A stretch of DNA of 64,000 nt, from assembly GCF_003194385.1 (NCBI RefSeq), contig NZ_LAPT01000062.1, forward strand, positions 1 to 64,000. Direction: 5' to 3'. Origin of the DNA: Pokkaliibacter plantistimulans (GTDB lineage: Bacteria; Pseudomonadota; Gammaproteobacteria; Pseudomonadales; Balneatricaceae). Below the pieces are notes generated by a model. It ran no database searches. It saw only the letters and a program-made list of their open reading frames with translations, and was not told the DNA's origin. The translations under genes and the position numbers were made by a program. The first letter of the stretch is position 1. Each line of letters begins with the position of its first letter. Below, piece by piece: positions 10,202-20,625 of the stretch.

Positions 10202-13200
10202 CCAGTAAGCCCCGCGGGCGCGGGGAACGCGTAAGGGCAAGTTAACTTTTGCTTAATAAATGGCAGTAAGCCCCGCGGGCGCGGGGAACGCACGTTATTA
10301 CAGGGTCAGTAACCGTGGTTGAGCGGTTTAGCCCCGCGGGCGCGGGGAACGCACGTTATTACAGGGTCAGTAACCGTGGTTGAGCGGTTTAGCCCCGCGG
10401 GCGCGGGGAACGCAAGTTCGAACTCACGTTCACACATAGAACCTCCGGTTTAGCCCCGCGGGCGCGGGGAACGCGGGTTATTCTCACGGCTTTGCTCTGA
10501 CCAATCCGGTTTAGCCCCGCGGGCGCGGGGAACGCAATACCGACATTACCGGGCGCCCACGTGAGCCCGGTTTAGCCCCGCGGGCGCGGGGAACGCTTCA
10601 ACTCCAAGTAGGTTAGTAGGCGTTGCGGCGGTTTAGCCCCGCGGGCGCGGGGAACGCCCACACAGGGAGATAATGAAATCCTGCAGTGACGGTTTAGCCC
10701 CGCGGGCGCGGGGAACGCTACTGAATCGTAATCGTCAGCCTCGATAATGGCGGTTTAGCCCCGCGGGCGCGGGGAACGCCTCGATCCAAACCGGCACATC
10801 ACAGAGAGTGCCGGTTTAGCCCCGCGGGCGCGGGGAACGCTCGATGCCGATCTGGCGCAAGCGAGCACGATGCGGTTTAGCCCCGCGGGCGCGGGGAACG
10901 CTCGATGCCGATCTGGCGCAAGCGAGCACGATGCGGTTTAGCCCCGCGGGCGCGGGGAACGCTCTTGCTACTCTCCGTTATCGTCATTCAATTCCGGTTT
11001 AGCCCCGCGGGCGCGGGGAACGCTGTCTCTGCTGGTTTTCTGGTTTTGCCACAGCCGGTTTAGCCCCGCGGGCGCGGGGAACGCAAATTGGGCCTTGCGA
11101 CTGCCCGTTCAGATGACGGTTTAGCCCCGCGGGCGCGGGGAACGCTATTACGCAGGCGCTGGCCTGTGCCAAGTGGACAAGGGCACGGTTTAGCCCCGCG
11201 GGCGCGGGGAACGCTGGGGAGTGCCGCGCGGAAAATGCGCTCGATTCGGTTTAGCCCCGCGGGCGCGGGGAACGCCGCTGCTATCTGGATGCAGAACGCG
11301 AACGAACCGGTTTAGCCCCGCGGGCGCGGGGAACGCACCGTCTTTGTAGTATATGCCAATCCATCTATCGGTTTAGCCCCGCGGGCGCGGGGAACGCACC
11401 GCATCAGCCACGTCATCATAGAACTCAGCCGGTTTAGCCCCGCGGGCGCGGGGAACGCACCGCATCAGCCACGTCATCATAGAACTCAGCCGGTTTAGCC
11501 CCGCGGGCGCGGGGAACGCATGGTTCACCCGTGAATAGAACGAATCGACTACGGTTTAGCCCCGCGGGCGCGGGGAACGCCTGGGTGTTATTCAGCGGGC
11601 GACCAAGGCGACCGGTTTAGCCCCGCGGGCGCGGGGAACGCGCAACATATCAACCTGTGACTGGCTAACCTCTCGGTTTAGCCCCGCGGGCGCGGGGAAC
11701 GCGCAGCAACACCCACATCAGCGCGTTAGCGTTGCGGTTTAGCCCCGCGGGCGCGGGGAACGCATCTGTGACCGCTGGCGTCGGCCAAGGTTTTTCGGTT
11801 TAGCCCCGCGGGCGCGGGGAACGCCCCAACAATCTAACATGGAAGCATGGCGCTAGCGGTTTAGCCCCGCGGGCGCGGGGAACGCGCGCGCCAATATTTT
11901 TGTTTCTGAGCGGTCAGCGGTTTAGCCCCGCGGGCGCGGGGAACGCTCTGATGATACTTGCGAGTTGTGTTCAGTGTACGGTTTAGCCCCGCGGGCGCGG
12001 GGAACGCTGTCGGATGGTGGTCATCATTGGATTCATGGTCGGTTTAGCCCCGCGGGCGCGGGGAACGCGATTGTCCAGCCGCCATCCTCATCTGCGCGCT
12101 CGGTTTAGCCCCGCGGGCGCGGGGAACGCGGGCTGCGAAATTTAGGAGAGTTGTGAGGTGGCGGTTTAGCCCCGCGGGCGCGGGGAACGCTATACCATTT
12201 GCGCCACTCATCCGATGGCGCTACGGTTTAGCCCCGCGGGCGCGGGGAACGCATGCCCTGATCCTGCAACCAATCGGCCACGACCGGTTTAGCCCCGCGG
12301 GCGCGGGGAACGCCCGAACTCATCACAGATCTGGATGACTCTCTGCGGTTTAGCCCCGCGGGCGCGGGGAACGCCCCTGTTATCCGCGTCATTTGCTGCC
12401 CAGCGGCGGTTTAGCCCCGCGGGCGCGGGGAACGCGCCAGTAGGGTGTATTTTTTTGTCCAGACTGACGGTTTAGCCCCGCGGGCGCGGGGAACGCTCCT
12501 CAAGTGCCTTATCTATGTTCTGGCGTGCCGGTTTAGCCCCGCGGGCGCGGGGAACGCTCGATTTCCAGCGATGAAACAGCCATTCCTGACGGTTTAGCCC
12601 CGCGGGCGCGGGGAACGCGGCATTTGGTGACATATTTGCCTCAGCTGATACGGTTTAGCCCCGCGGGCGCGGGGAACGCACAACCACCACATTGCAAGAG
12701 GTCCGTGAGGACGGTTTAGCCCCGCGGGCGCGGGGAACGCTCGATTTCCAGCGATGAAACAGCCATTCCTGACGGTTTAGCCCCGCGGGCGCGGGGAACG
12801 CGAGCCGCATTTGCTTCAGCTTGTGCTCCAGCACGGTTTAGCCCCGCGGGCGCGGGGAACGCCTCCGGGCAATGCTGATAACGGCTACTCAGACCGGTTT
12901 AGCCCCGCGGGCGCGGGGAACGCAGAAAGAGGCCAGCAATATCATGGGCCGACGCCGGTTTAGCCCCGCGGGCGCGGGGAACGCTTGCGCAATTGCAGCA
13001 GCTGACGAGTGCAGTCCGGTTTAGCCCCGCGGGCGCGGGGAACGCCGACATAGCGCTTGATGCTGATGGCCATCAGTCGGTTTAGCCCCGCGGGCGCGGG
13101 GAACGCTGGATTTTGGCACTGCGGTTCATGCAGCAATTCGGTTTAGCCCCGCGGGCGCGGGGAACGCTTACAGCTTTGCATTTGAGCGCCTATCGCGAGG

Positions 13201-14328
13201 CGGTTTAGCCCCGCGGGCGCGGGGAACGCTGCGGCACCTGAGTAATCAATGCCCCATGATGCGGTTTAGCCCCGCGGGCGCGGGGAACGCGCACCAGTTA
13301 GCTGGTCTGCAAGACGTTTGGCCGGTTTAGCCCCGCGGGCGCGGGGAACGCTGAGCAGAGCGGTTCAGAACACCATCACCGCCCGGTTTAGCCCCGCGGG
13401 CGCGGGGAACGCCGGTATCAACCAGTGTAGGCGTTGAGATATTCCGGTTTAGCCCCGCGGGCGCGGGGAACGCCCGGTGATCAGTTTCATTTTCCGCCTC
13501 CAAAACGGTTTAGCCCCGCGGGCGCGGGGAACGCTAATGGCTGGGCGAATGGATATGGCTCAGGTGCGGTTTAGCCCCGCGGGCGCGGGGAACGCTCGAT
13601 ACTGCGTTTTGTGGTTTTGTGGACCAGCGGTTTAGCCCCGCGGGCGCGGGGAACGCGTCTTCACAGCATACCTGGTAAACCTGCAGTACGGTTTAGCCCC
13701 GCGGGCGCGGGGAACGCATCAGGCCCGATGGCAGCTATCAGGAAATTTACGGTTTAGCCCCGCGGGCGCGGGGAACGCACAATTGAAAGTGAGCTGGATT
13801 CTGAAGCCGCTGGTTTAGCCCCGCGGGCGCGGGGAACGCTCATTGACGCCTACCATTTTTGGTCGGACCCGCGGTTTAGCCCCGCGGGCGCGGGGAACGC
13901 CCACATCCAGATAATCCGCCAAACTGTTAACGCGGTTTAGCCCCGCGGGCGCGGGGAACGCGTGAAAATGAAAGGTAGCCAATGCCTTATTGGGCGGTTT
14001 AGCCCCGCGGGCGCGGGGAACGCCTGGGCACGAGCACCCCGAAACAATGGATTACCGGTTTAGCCCCGCGGGCGCGGGGAACGCACAGACGAAGTGCACA
14101 GATTGAAGGCGCCAGGCGGTTTAGCCCCGCGGGCGCGGGGAACGCTGGTGTAGGCTGAGAAGTTCTAAAAAGTACCTCGGTTTAGCCCCGCGGGCGCGGG
14201 GAACGCGCGCCATTGCCAAGATGTTCGGAGGCAAAGCGCGGTTTAGCCCCGCGGGCGCGGGGAACGCGGTCTTGGCGGGGACGAGTCGCCCGGATCGTGA
14301 GGTTTAGCCCCGCGGGCGCGGGGAACGC
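10202..14328 (-). CRISPR. Type I-E CRISPR array, 68 repeats and 67 spacers
   Basis: Sixty-eight 29-bp repeats were counted one by one. Read on the minus strand the repeat is GCGTTCCCCGCG then CCCGCGGGG then CTAAACCG. The palindrome CCCCGC/GCGGGG is the hairpin cut by Cas6e, leaving an 8-nt 5' handle CUAAACCG. Orientation follows from the similarity to the E. coli I-E repeat and from the cas genes to the right. Spacers are 32 nt except three of 33 (12191-12223, 13168-13200, 13962-13994) and one of 40 (11146-11185). The two leftmost repeats (10202-10230, 10263-10291) are degenerate in the handle part; the rest look identical except for the handle-end base of the repeats at 13811-13839 and 14300-14328. 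Four spacers occur twice. The length and intact cas genes suggest an active system. Confidence 0.99.
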
Positions 14329-14423
14329 ACTTGATGGATACTATTGTTTTTAAAGGTCTTTTTCACCCTCTAAATTTCCACCAACTATTCGATCATTTTT
14401 CCGTCTTGTTAAAGAGCGCTAAC
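14329..14423 (-). promoter_or_regulatory. CRISPR leader
   Basis: The 95 bp between the newest repeat and the cas2 stop codon are AT-rich and without repeats, as expected of a leader that carries the array promoter and the integration signals. On the minus strand GATCGAATAGTTG is a weak match (two mismatches) to the IHF consensus WATCARNNNNTTR that E. coli leaders use for spacer integration. No convincing -35/-10 pair was assigned. Confidence 0.75.
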
Positions 14424-15634
<1,211 letters not shown>

Positions 15635-15650
15635 CGTGCCCTCCAGTTAT

Positions 15651-16562
15651 TCAGTAAGGCACCGGCCTGACCAGCATCAGCCCGCAGCCAAAGCCTTTCG
15701 CTGCCCCCACTCCCTGCTTTAACAGGACGGTAAAGCGCTGCGGGTCCGTCACTATCAGCTCGCCACTCATGTCCACTGACAGGAAGCGTGCCTTGCGGCC
15801 ACTGCTGTCAATACGGCCTGCTGCGGGGTCTTTTTCCGGTAGCGGATGAGCGTGGTATGCCTGCCACTCAAAAGCGGCTACGGTGCGGGCCTCATCGGTA
15901 ATGTCGTCTTCAATCACGCGCTCGGCCAGGGTGAAGATACCTTGTCTTGAAGGGTTCTCCGTCAACCAGTGCATCAGGCGTTGTGCCACACGTTCCTGCA
16001 TGGCCAGATCGAGCAAGGTGCGCAGTTCATGGCGCCGCCCGGTCTCAGCAAAGTAGCGGGTCTGGCTGAGGTAGCTGCACAGCCAGTCGTGCAGTGCAGC
16101 TGGCTGAGGCAGCTTGAGCAGGCGTTTGCGCATCTCCTCTTTCCCCCCTTGCGTCGCCTGCCCGTGCAACTCACAGAGGTGGCGGAAAAACCGCAGCTGT
16201 TCGTCCATCACCAGATCATGGCGCTGCCTGTCGCGGGTCACCACGGGATTGGCGCGCAGGCGGAAGGACAGATGCTGGCCTGCACTAAACTCTGGCTGGA
16301 AGGGTTTGCTCTGCACATCAAACAGGGGTGAATCCAGCCTGGGCGGTTGAGGCGAGAGCAGATAGTAAAGTGGCTCGCCCTTGATGCCGGGCTGCGCGAT
16401 TTGCTCCTTGGCGATCTCTTCGCGATAGAGAAAATCGCGCTGTTGCTGATCAAACAAATCCCACAACAAGCGGTGTACACCGTAGGTACGATCCAGCAAT
16501 ACGCGGCTCAGTTGCGTGTGCTTGCTGATGTCTGGCTTGAGCATAACGCGTGACAGATACAT
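15651..16562 (-). CDS. cas6e: Cas6e/CasE crRNA-processing endoribonuclease, with an internal insertion
   Basis: The ATG at 16560-16562 gives MYLSRVMLKPDISKH, which matches the usual Cas6e start; an upstream in-frame extension overlaps cas5e and is unlikely. The product is 303 residues, against about 200 in E. coli. A candidate catalytic histidine is H30 in TYGVHRLLW. FRLRANP at 100-106 and the glycine-rich loop GVGAAKGFGCG at 284-294 are the two RAMP hallmarks. The extra length is mostly a predicted helical stretch at about 121-190, after the first RRM-like half. It should cut the repeat hairpin 3' of its base and stay on the crRNA 3' end as part of Cascade. It starts one base after the cas5e stop. 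Confidence 0.95.
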   Translation of the reverse strand: MYLSRVMLKPDISKHTQLSRVLLDRTYGVHRLLWDLFDQQQRDFLYREEIAKEQIAQPGIKGEPLYYLLSPQPPRLDSPLFDVQSKPFQPEFSAGQHLSFRLRANPVVTRDRQRHDLVMDEQLRFFRHLCELHGQATQGGKEEMRKRLLKLPQPAALHDWLCSYLSQTRYFAETGRRHELRTLLDLAMQERVAQRLMHWLTENPSRQGIFTLAERVIEDDITDEARTVAAFEWQAYHAHPLPEKDPAAGRIDSSGRKARFLSVDMSGELIVTDPQRFTVLLKQGVGAAKGFGCGLMLVRPVPY

Positions 16563-16563
16563 G

Positions 16564-17361
16564 TTAGTGGCCCTCCGTGAGGTACAGGCGCAGCACTTTG
16601 CGCGGCGCAAACTGCCAGCGCTGCCGTGATAGCAACTGGTCATGCTGGGTGAACGTCATCAGGGCACTGGCGTCGATTGCCTGCTCGCCGCGGAAGTCAT
16701 CCAGCTCGCCTTCCCAGTTGTATTCCACAGTACTCTCAGCGGCCAGCTGCGGTGTGTCGTCAGCCGCCTGCAGTGGCTGTTGTTCGTCCCGCTCAAACTG
16801 CAGTGGTTTGGGCTGATACTGCGCAAATGCCCCATAGAAGCCATCTGCCTGCAGCAGCTGCGGTTGCAGCGGGGCTGCCAGCGGGCAGGACTTGCGCCCA
16901 AGATAGAGGCTGAATCGGGGCTGCTGCAGTGCTTCTGCGATGTCTGCCAGCGTGAAAGGGACGCCGTCACGCTCACCGTGCTGACTCACCCGCAGTGCCA
17001 CCCATGCCAGGGCATCGGTGCGGTATTCACGGCTGGACAGCACCGTCCCCAACCGCTCACGACCAGCCACCAGCTCGTCGCGCCGGGTGCGATAACGAAA
17101 TTTACCCACGGAGTCAGGCGCTTGCACTGTGTGGTAGTCACGCAGTAGCTGGCCTTTGCTGCGCACCGCTGTCGCCAGTGCATAGCGCTGATTCAGTGCC
17201 AGATGGGTCGCTTCTTCTTCCCGCCTGATGCCGAGGGCGGCGGCCACCAGCCCCAGCACGGCGGCTTTAGTCGGCCCGCTGTGGCTGTGGCGTGACTCGC
17301 CGACAGCAATATCGCCCCAACTGGCCATGGGCCCGTAGAGGCGAAAAACCAGATAGTCCAT
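16564..17361 (-). CDS. cas5e: Cas5e/CasD Cascade subunit
   Basis: Protein of 265 residues with the Cas5 start MDYLVFRLYGPMASWGDIAVGE and the segment SHSGPTKAAVLGLVAAALGI (read in parts), typical of the I-E family. It binds the 5' handle of the crRNA and helps anchor Cse1. It is about 40 residues longer than E. coli CasD, with a Gln-rich stretch near 195-215. It lies 12 bp after cas7e and one base before cas6e in the cas operon. Confidence 0.97.
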   Translation of the reverse strand: MDYLVFRLYGPMASWGDIAVGESRHSHSGPTKAAVLGLVAAALGIRREEEATHLALNQRYALATAVRSKGQLLRDYHTVQAPDSVGKFRYRTRRDELVAGRERLGTVLSSREYRTDALAWVALRVSQHGERDGVPFTLADIAEALQQPRFSLYLGRKSCPLAAPLQPQLLQADGFYGAFAQYQPKPLQFERDEQQPLQAADDTPQLAAESTVEYNWEGELDDFRGEQAIDASALMTFTQHDQLLSRQRWQFAPRKVLRLYLTEGH

Positions 17362-17373
17362 ACCGACCTCCCG

Positions 17374-18453
17374 TCAGTGGCTGGCATCCGCGACAAAAGC
17401 CAGCAGCTCAGCGAATGACGACTTTTCATCGCCGACCACTAACTCATAGCGATGCTCAGCACACTGACCGTAGGCCTGATCAAACCCCTGATACTGGCGA
17501 CGAATAGCGGCGACTGCCTGTGTCAGGTAGTCCGCATCTACCTTGCCCCAGACTTCAATCGGTTTGAGATAAGCAACGGAGAGGGAGCGCGGCTGCTGGT
17601 TGCCCACTTCGGCCAGAACGTAGCTGGCATAGCCTTGATGAGCAAAGCTGTTTTGTTTGCCCGACGGCGGCACTTTGACGGCCGCTTCAATCAGTGCAGC
17701 GATGGCGGTGTCGGCCAGTGCGGCGTCCCCGGCCAGGTTGTCGATCAGCTGTTCGCGGTTGATGCACAGGTAGGAATAGAACAGGCCAGCGGCAAAACCG
17801 GTTTCGCCGATATGAGAGGAACCGGCATCTTCGCGCCCGTCGTTAAGATCATCCACCGCGGTGAAGTAATCGTCCTCAATCACGACCGGGTGAACCGACA
17901 ATGCGTGAGCCACCTGACAGGCTGCCTCTACATTGAACGCGGGCTTGGAGGCCAGCATACGACCAAACAGCGCAATATCCACTGCGGCATTGGTTTCTCG
18001 CAGCAGGTTCAGCTCGCCCTCTTCCGGCGCGCGCTTCTGCTCGATCAGGGTCTGCACCAGCTGGTCAATCAGTGCCTGCTCCTGAGGGCTGACATGCACC
18101 AGTTGTTCAATTTCCAGCTCATTCAGCGGCTCTTTCTTGTCAGCCTTTTTGTTCTTGCCGAACACCCCTGCAATCGATTTAGCCCACTCCAGCGCGTCCT
18201 TCTCTTTGATACCGCCTGCCAGCAGCTGGTTGTAGGCTTCCGTACCCAGCATTTTGGTGCGCACTCCCAGATGCCCGGCCAGCGCATGCTGAAACAGTTC
18301 AGAAGTACGCCAGTGGCGCTTCAGGCTCTGGGAAGACACCCGCAGGCGATCCACACCGCCCATTTTCGCCGTCTTGGGGCGGCCCTGATCATCGCGGTTC
18401 AGGTTGGCAGGTGGGTAAGATGTCAGCAGGTGAATCTGGATAAAACGGTTCAT
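17374..18453 (-). CDS. cas7e: Cas7e/CasC Cascade backbone subunit
   Basis: Protein of 359 residues, near the 363 of E. coli CasC. The start MNRFIQIHLLTSYPPANLNRDD and the segment DRLRVSSQSLKRHWR are typical of Cas7e, six copies of which coat the spacer part of the crRNA. A Lys-rich insert (GKNKKADKKEP) occurs at about residues 94-104. It follows cse2 by 17 bp and precedes cas5e by 12 bp. Confidence 0.98.
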   Translation of the reverse strand: MNRFIQIHLLTSYPPANLNRDDQGRPKTAKMGGVDRLRVSSQSLKRHWRTSELFQHALAGHLGVRTKMLGTEAYNQLLAGGIKEKDALEWAKSIAGVFGKNKKADKKEPLNELEIEQLVHVSPQEQALIDQLVQTLIEQKRAPEEGELNLLRETNAAVDIALFGRMLASKPAFNVEAACQVAHALSVHPVVIEDDYFTAVDDLNDGREDAGSSHIGETGFAAGLFYSYLCINREQLIDNLAGDAALADTAIAALIEAAVKVPPSGKQNSFAHQGYASYVLAEVGNQQPRSLSVAYLKPIEVWGKVDADYLTQAVAAIRRQYQGFDQAYGQCAEHRYELVVGDEKSSFAELLAFVADASH

Positions 18454-18470
18454 GGCATTACTCCTTTGCT

Positions 18471-19037
18471 TCAGGCGGCAGTGTCGGTGGTGGTTTTACT
18501 TTTGCGTGGCAGGTAATAATCCTGCGCCCATTTCACACTCAGGCGTTTGATGGGGTTACGGTCAGGGCCATGCAGGTATTCGTCGTACCAGTGCAGGATG
18601 CCCTCCGTCAGCGAGAAAATATTGACGTGCTTGTCCAGCAGGCGAATGGCACGCAGCAGGCGACGGAAGAATTCTTCCGGGGTGCGGCTTTTAATCAGCT
18701 GCCTGAAGCGCAATTCGCTCATGACCGGGCGGTCATGGTCACCACTGCCTAGCTGCGCCGCGAAAGGGATGCCACTGCTGTGCTGACTGACCTGGGCTAA
18801 CGCCGTCGCGACCATCGCGCTGGCATAGAGATGACCGGGCTGTGCCCAGCGCTCCGGCATCACACTGAGAAACTGAAAAAAACTGTCTGTCAGCAGGGCA
18901 TCGTCAGGCCGGTCTACCCGGCGCAAACGAGCTCGTACGCCGCGATGATCATCCAGTGATTGCCACCATGCGATGAGGCGCGCAGGCTCAGCACCGTGCA
19001 GGTCGTAATAGGGTTCTTTGGGTGACAGCTCAGCCAT
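18471..19037 (-). CDS. cse2: Cse2/CasB Cascade small subunit
   Basis: Protein of 188 residues, somewhat longer than the 160 of E. coli CasB. The segments IAWWQSLDDHRGVRARLRRV and FRQLIKSRTPEEFFRRLLRAI (read in parts) are typical of the Cse2 helical bundle, which lines the inner face of Cascade and stabilises the R-loop as a dimer. Its start overlaps the end of cse1 by 8 bp. Confidence 0.95.
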   Translation of the reverse strand: MAELSPKEPYYDLHGAEPARLIAWWQSLDDHRGVRARLRRVDRPDDALLTDSFFQFLSVMPERWAQPGHLYASAMVATALAQVSQHSSGIPFAAQLGSGDHDRPVMSELRFRQLIKSRTPEEFFRRLLRAIRLLDKHVNIFSLTEGILHWYDEYLHGPDRNPIKRLSVKWAQDYYLPRKSKTTTDTAA

Positions 19038-20625
19038 GGGCTACCTCCTGAGTGTGCGGGTTGTCAGATTTCAGGGCTTTGACCGATTTGAGGGAATGGA
19101 ACTTGCCGAGCAGAGCGGATCGGGCTGTGATAACCCGTCGCAAGTCCAGGTCTTCGACTCGGGTGTGCAACGCATACTGATCAAACAACTGCTCCAGCGT
19201 CCGGTGCAGGGTTTTCCACCATGCCGTTGCCACCTCCGCGGGCATGCGCTCCTGCGACTGCACGGCGGTGACCAGCTGCTGCAAGAGCTGATAGAAATGG
19301 CTTTCGGTGGTTTGCCAGAATTCAGTATCGATAAAACTGTTATCGCCGCTGGCGTTTTCCGGGCTGCGATACCATGCCTCTTTGATAAATTTACGCAGCA
19401 ACGGTGCCGCCTCTTTGGCTGGCATCAGCAAGGCTTCTACCCAGCGCTGCAGCATAGTGATCTGCGCCGTGGGCAACACAAACACCGGCAGGGTATGGTC
19501 GTACCAGCAACGGGCTTTCATGTTGTCCATGTCGTAACCGAAGCACCACAGCTGCAACTGCACCCCGCTGGCCAGATACATTTCCTTGTCCTGAACCAGT
19601 GACTGCACCACGCTGGCCGCTGTGTCACCGTTGTCTTTGTCTTCAATGGCCAGCCCCAGCCAGTGCCGGTAGCTGAGCCCGCCTTTTTGCCCTTTGAGTG
19701 ACAGCGGTGGCGCTTCATTCTTCTTGTCAAAGCGATAAGGGGTCAGCGGGTGCCGCCAGGGGCCTTCATAGTTGGTGCCGTAATTGCGGGTGAGATAGTG
19801 GCTGAACAGCGTGTCACTGTGATCGCCACACAAATCACAGTCGCCCTCTGTCACAGCAGGCTGCAAACGAATGCGACGCGGCATACCCCAGTACATCTGC
19901 AACGGATGGACATCACCGGGCAGCGTATTTTGCCCGCCCTTGTCCGACAGCCGGGTGTTACCCAGCCAGGGGAATATGGCCGCCGTCATGGCCTCGTGAC
20001 TATGCAAATCATGGCGCTGCTCCAGCACATTGAGCCATAGCCTATGCCAGAGGGTGCTGTGAGCCGGGTCAACAGGCTGGAGCAAGGTGGTCAGGGGGCC
20101 ACCGCCACGCAGCCCGACACGGTGACCGACGCCACCGGAAGGGGCATTGGTTTGCAGGGTGAAAAGCGCCTGTGCCGCGCAGGCCGGGCAAATGGCTGTG
20201 ACCCGACCGCCTTTGATAAAAAAGTCGAGGTTATCCTTCAGGGTTTTGCCACCGGGCGCTTCGACCAACAAACCAGCGATGTCTTTCTGCTCCCCCTCCT
20301 CCAGCGTTAAATCCTGTAAAAAGGCCGGTTTACCCACCTCGCTGCTCAGCTCAAAAGCCGTAGCCAACGCACTGAACTGCTGTGCCAGCACGTGCGCATC
20401 AGGCGGAGTCTGATACCACTCGGCCCACACCTCACTGTCCTCAGGCGCACAACGGGATTGCAGCAGGCCGATCAAAAACTGGTACAACCCGCCCTGAAAA
20501 TCCGCCCGCGGGGCCGCCAGCTCCACCACGGGGTTAGCGGTTTCCGCGATTTGCCAGGGGGCAATACGACAATAACTGCCATCCTGACGGAGGGCGGGTA
20601 TCCACGGGTCATGGATCAGGTTCAT
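19030..20625 (-). CDS. cse1: Cse1/CasA Cascade large subunit (PAM recognition)
   Basis: Protein of 531 residues (E. coli CasA 502). The start MNLIHDPWIPALRQDG is characteristic of Cse1. The middle contains FLQDLTLEEGEQKD and APGGKTLKDNLDFF, the region that includes loops contacting the crRNA handle and PAM duplex, and HRVGLRGGGPLTTLL. It recognises the PAM and recruits Cas3. It overlaps cas3 by four bases upstream and cse2 by eight downstream. Confidence 0.97.
   Translation of the reverse strand: MNLIHDPWIPALRQDGSYCRIAPWQIAETANPVVELAAPRADFQGGLYQFLIGLLQSRCAPEDSEVWAEWYQTPPDAHVLAQQFSALATAFELSSEVGKPAFLQDLTLEEGEQKDIAGLLVEAPGGKTLKDNLDFFIKGGRVTAICPACAAQALFTLQTNAPSGGVGHRVGLRGGGPLTTLLQPVDPAHSTLWHRLWLNVLEQRHDLHSHEAMTAAIFPWLGNTRLSDKGGQNTLPGDVHPLQMYWGMPRRIRLQPAVTEGDCDLCGDHSDTLFSHYLTRNYGTNYEGPWRHPLTPYRFDKKNEAPPLSLKGQKGGLSYRHWLGLAIEDKDNGDTAASVVQSLVQDKEMYLASGVQLQLWCFGYDMDNMKARCWYDHTLPVFVLPTAQITMLQRWVEALLMPAKEAAPLLRKFIKEAWYRSPENASGDNSFIDTEFWQTTESHFYQLLQQLVTAVQSQERMPAEVATAWWKTLHRTLEQLFDQYALHTRVEDLDLRRVITARSALLGKFHSLKSVKALKSDNPHTQEVAHG

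Noticed and set aside
11088-12338. Open frames inside the array (11088-11315 and 12153-12338) with repeated GLAPRARGT and RFSPAGAGNA
   Set aside because: They are translations of CRISPR repeats and spacers, a common false annotation. No ribosome sites.
10231-14299. Spacers targeting genes inside this window
   Set aside because: I saw no long match by eye, but a full pairwise search was not possible. A BLASTN of the 67 spacers against the window and phage databases would decide.
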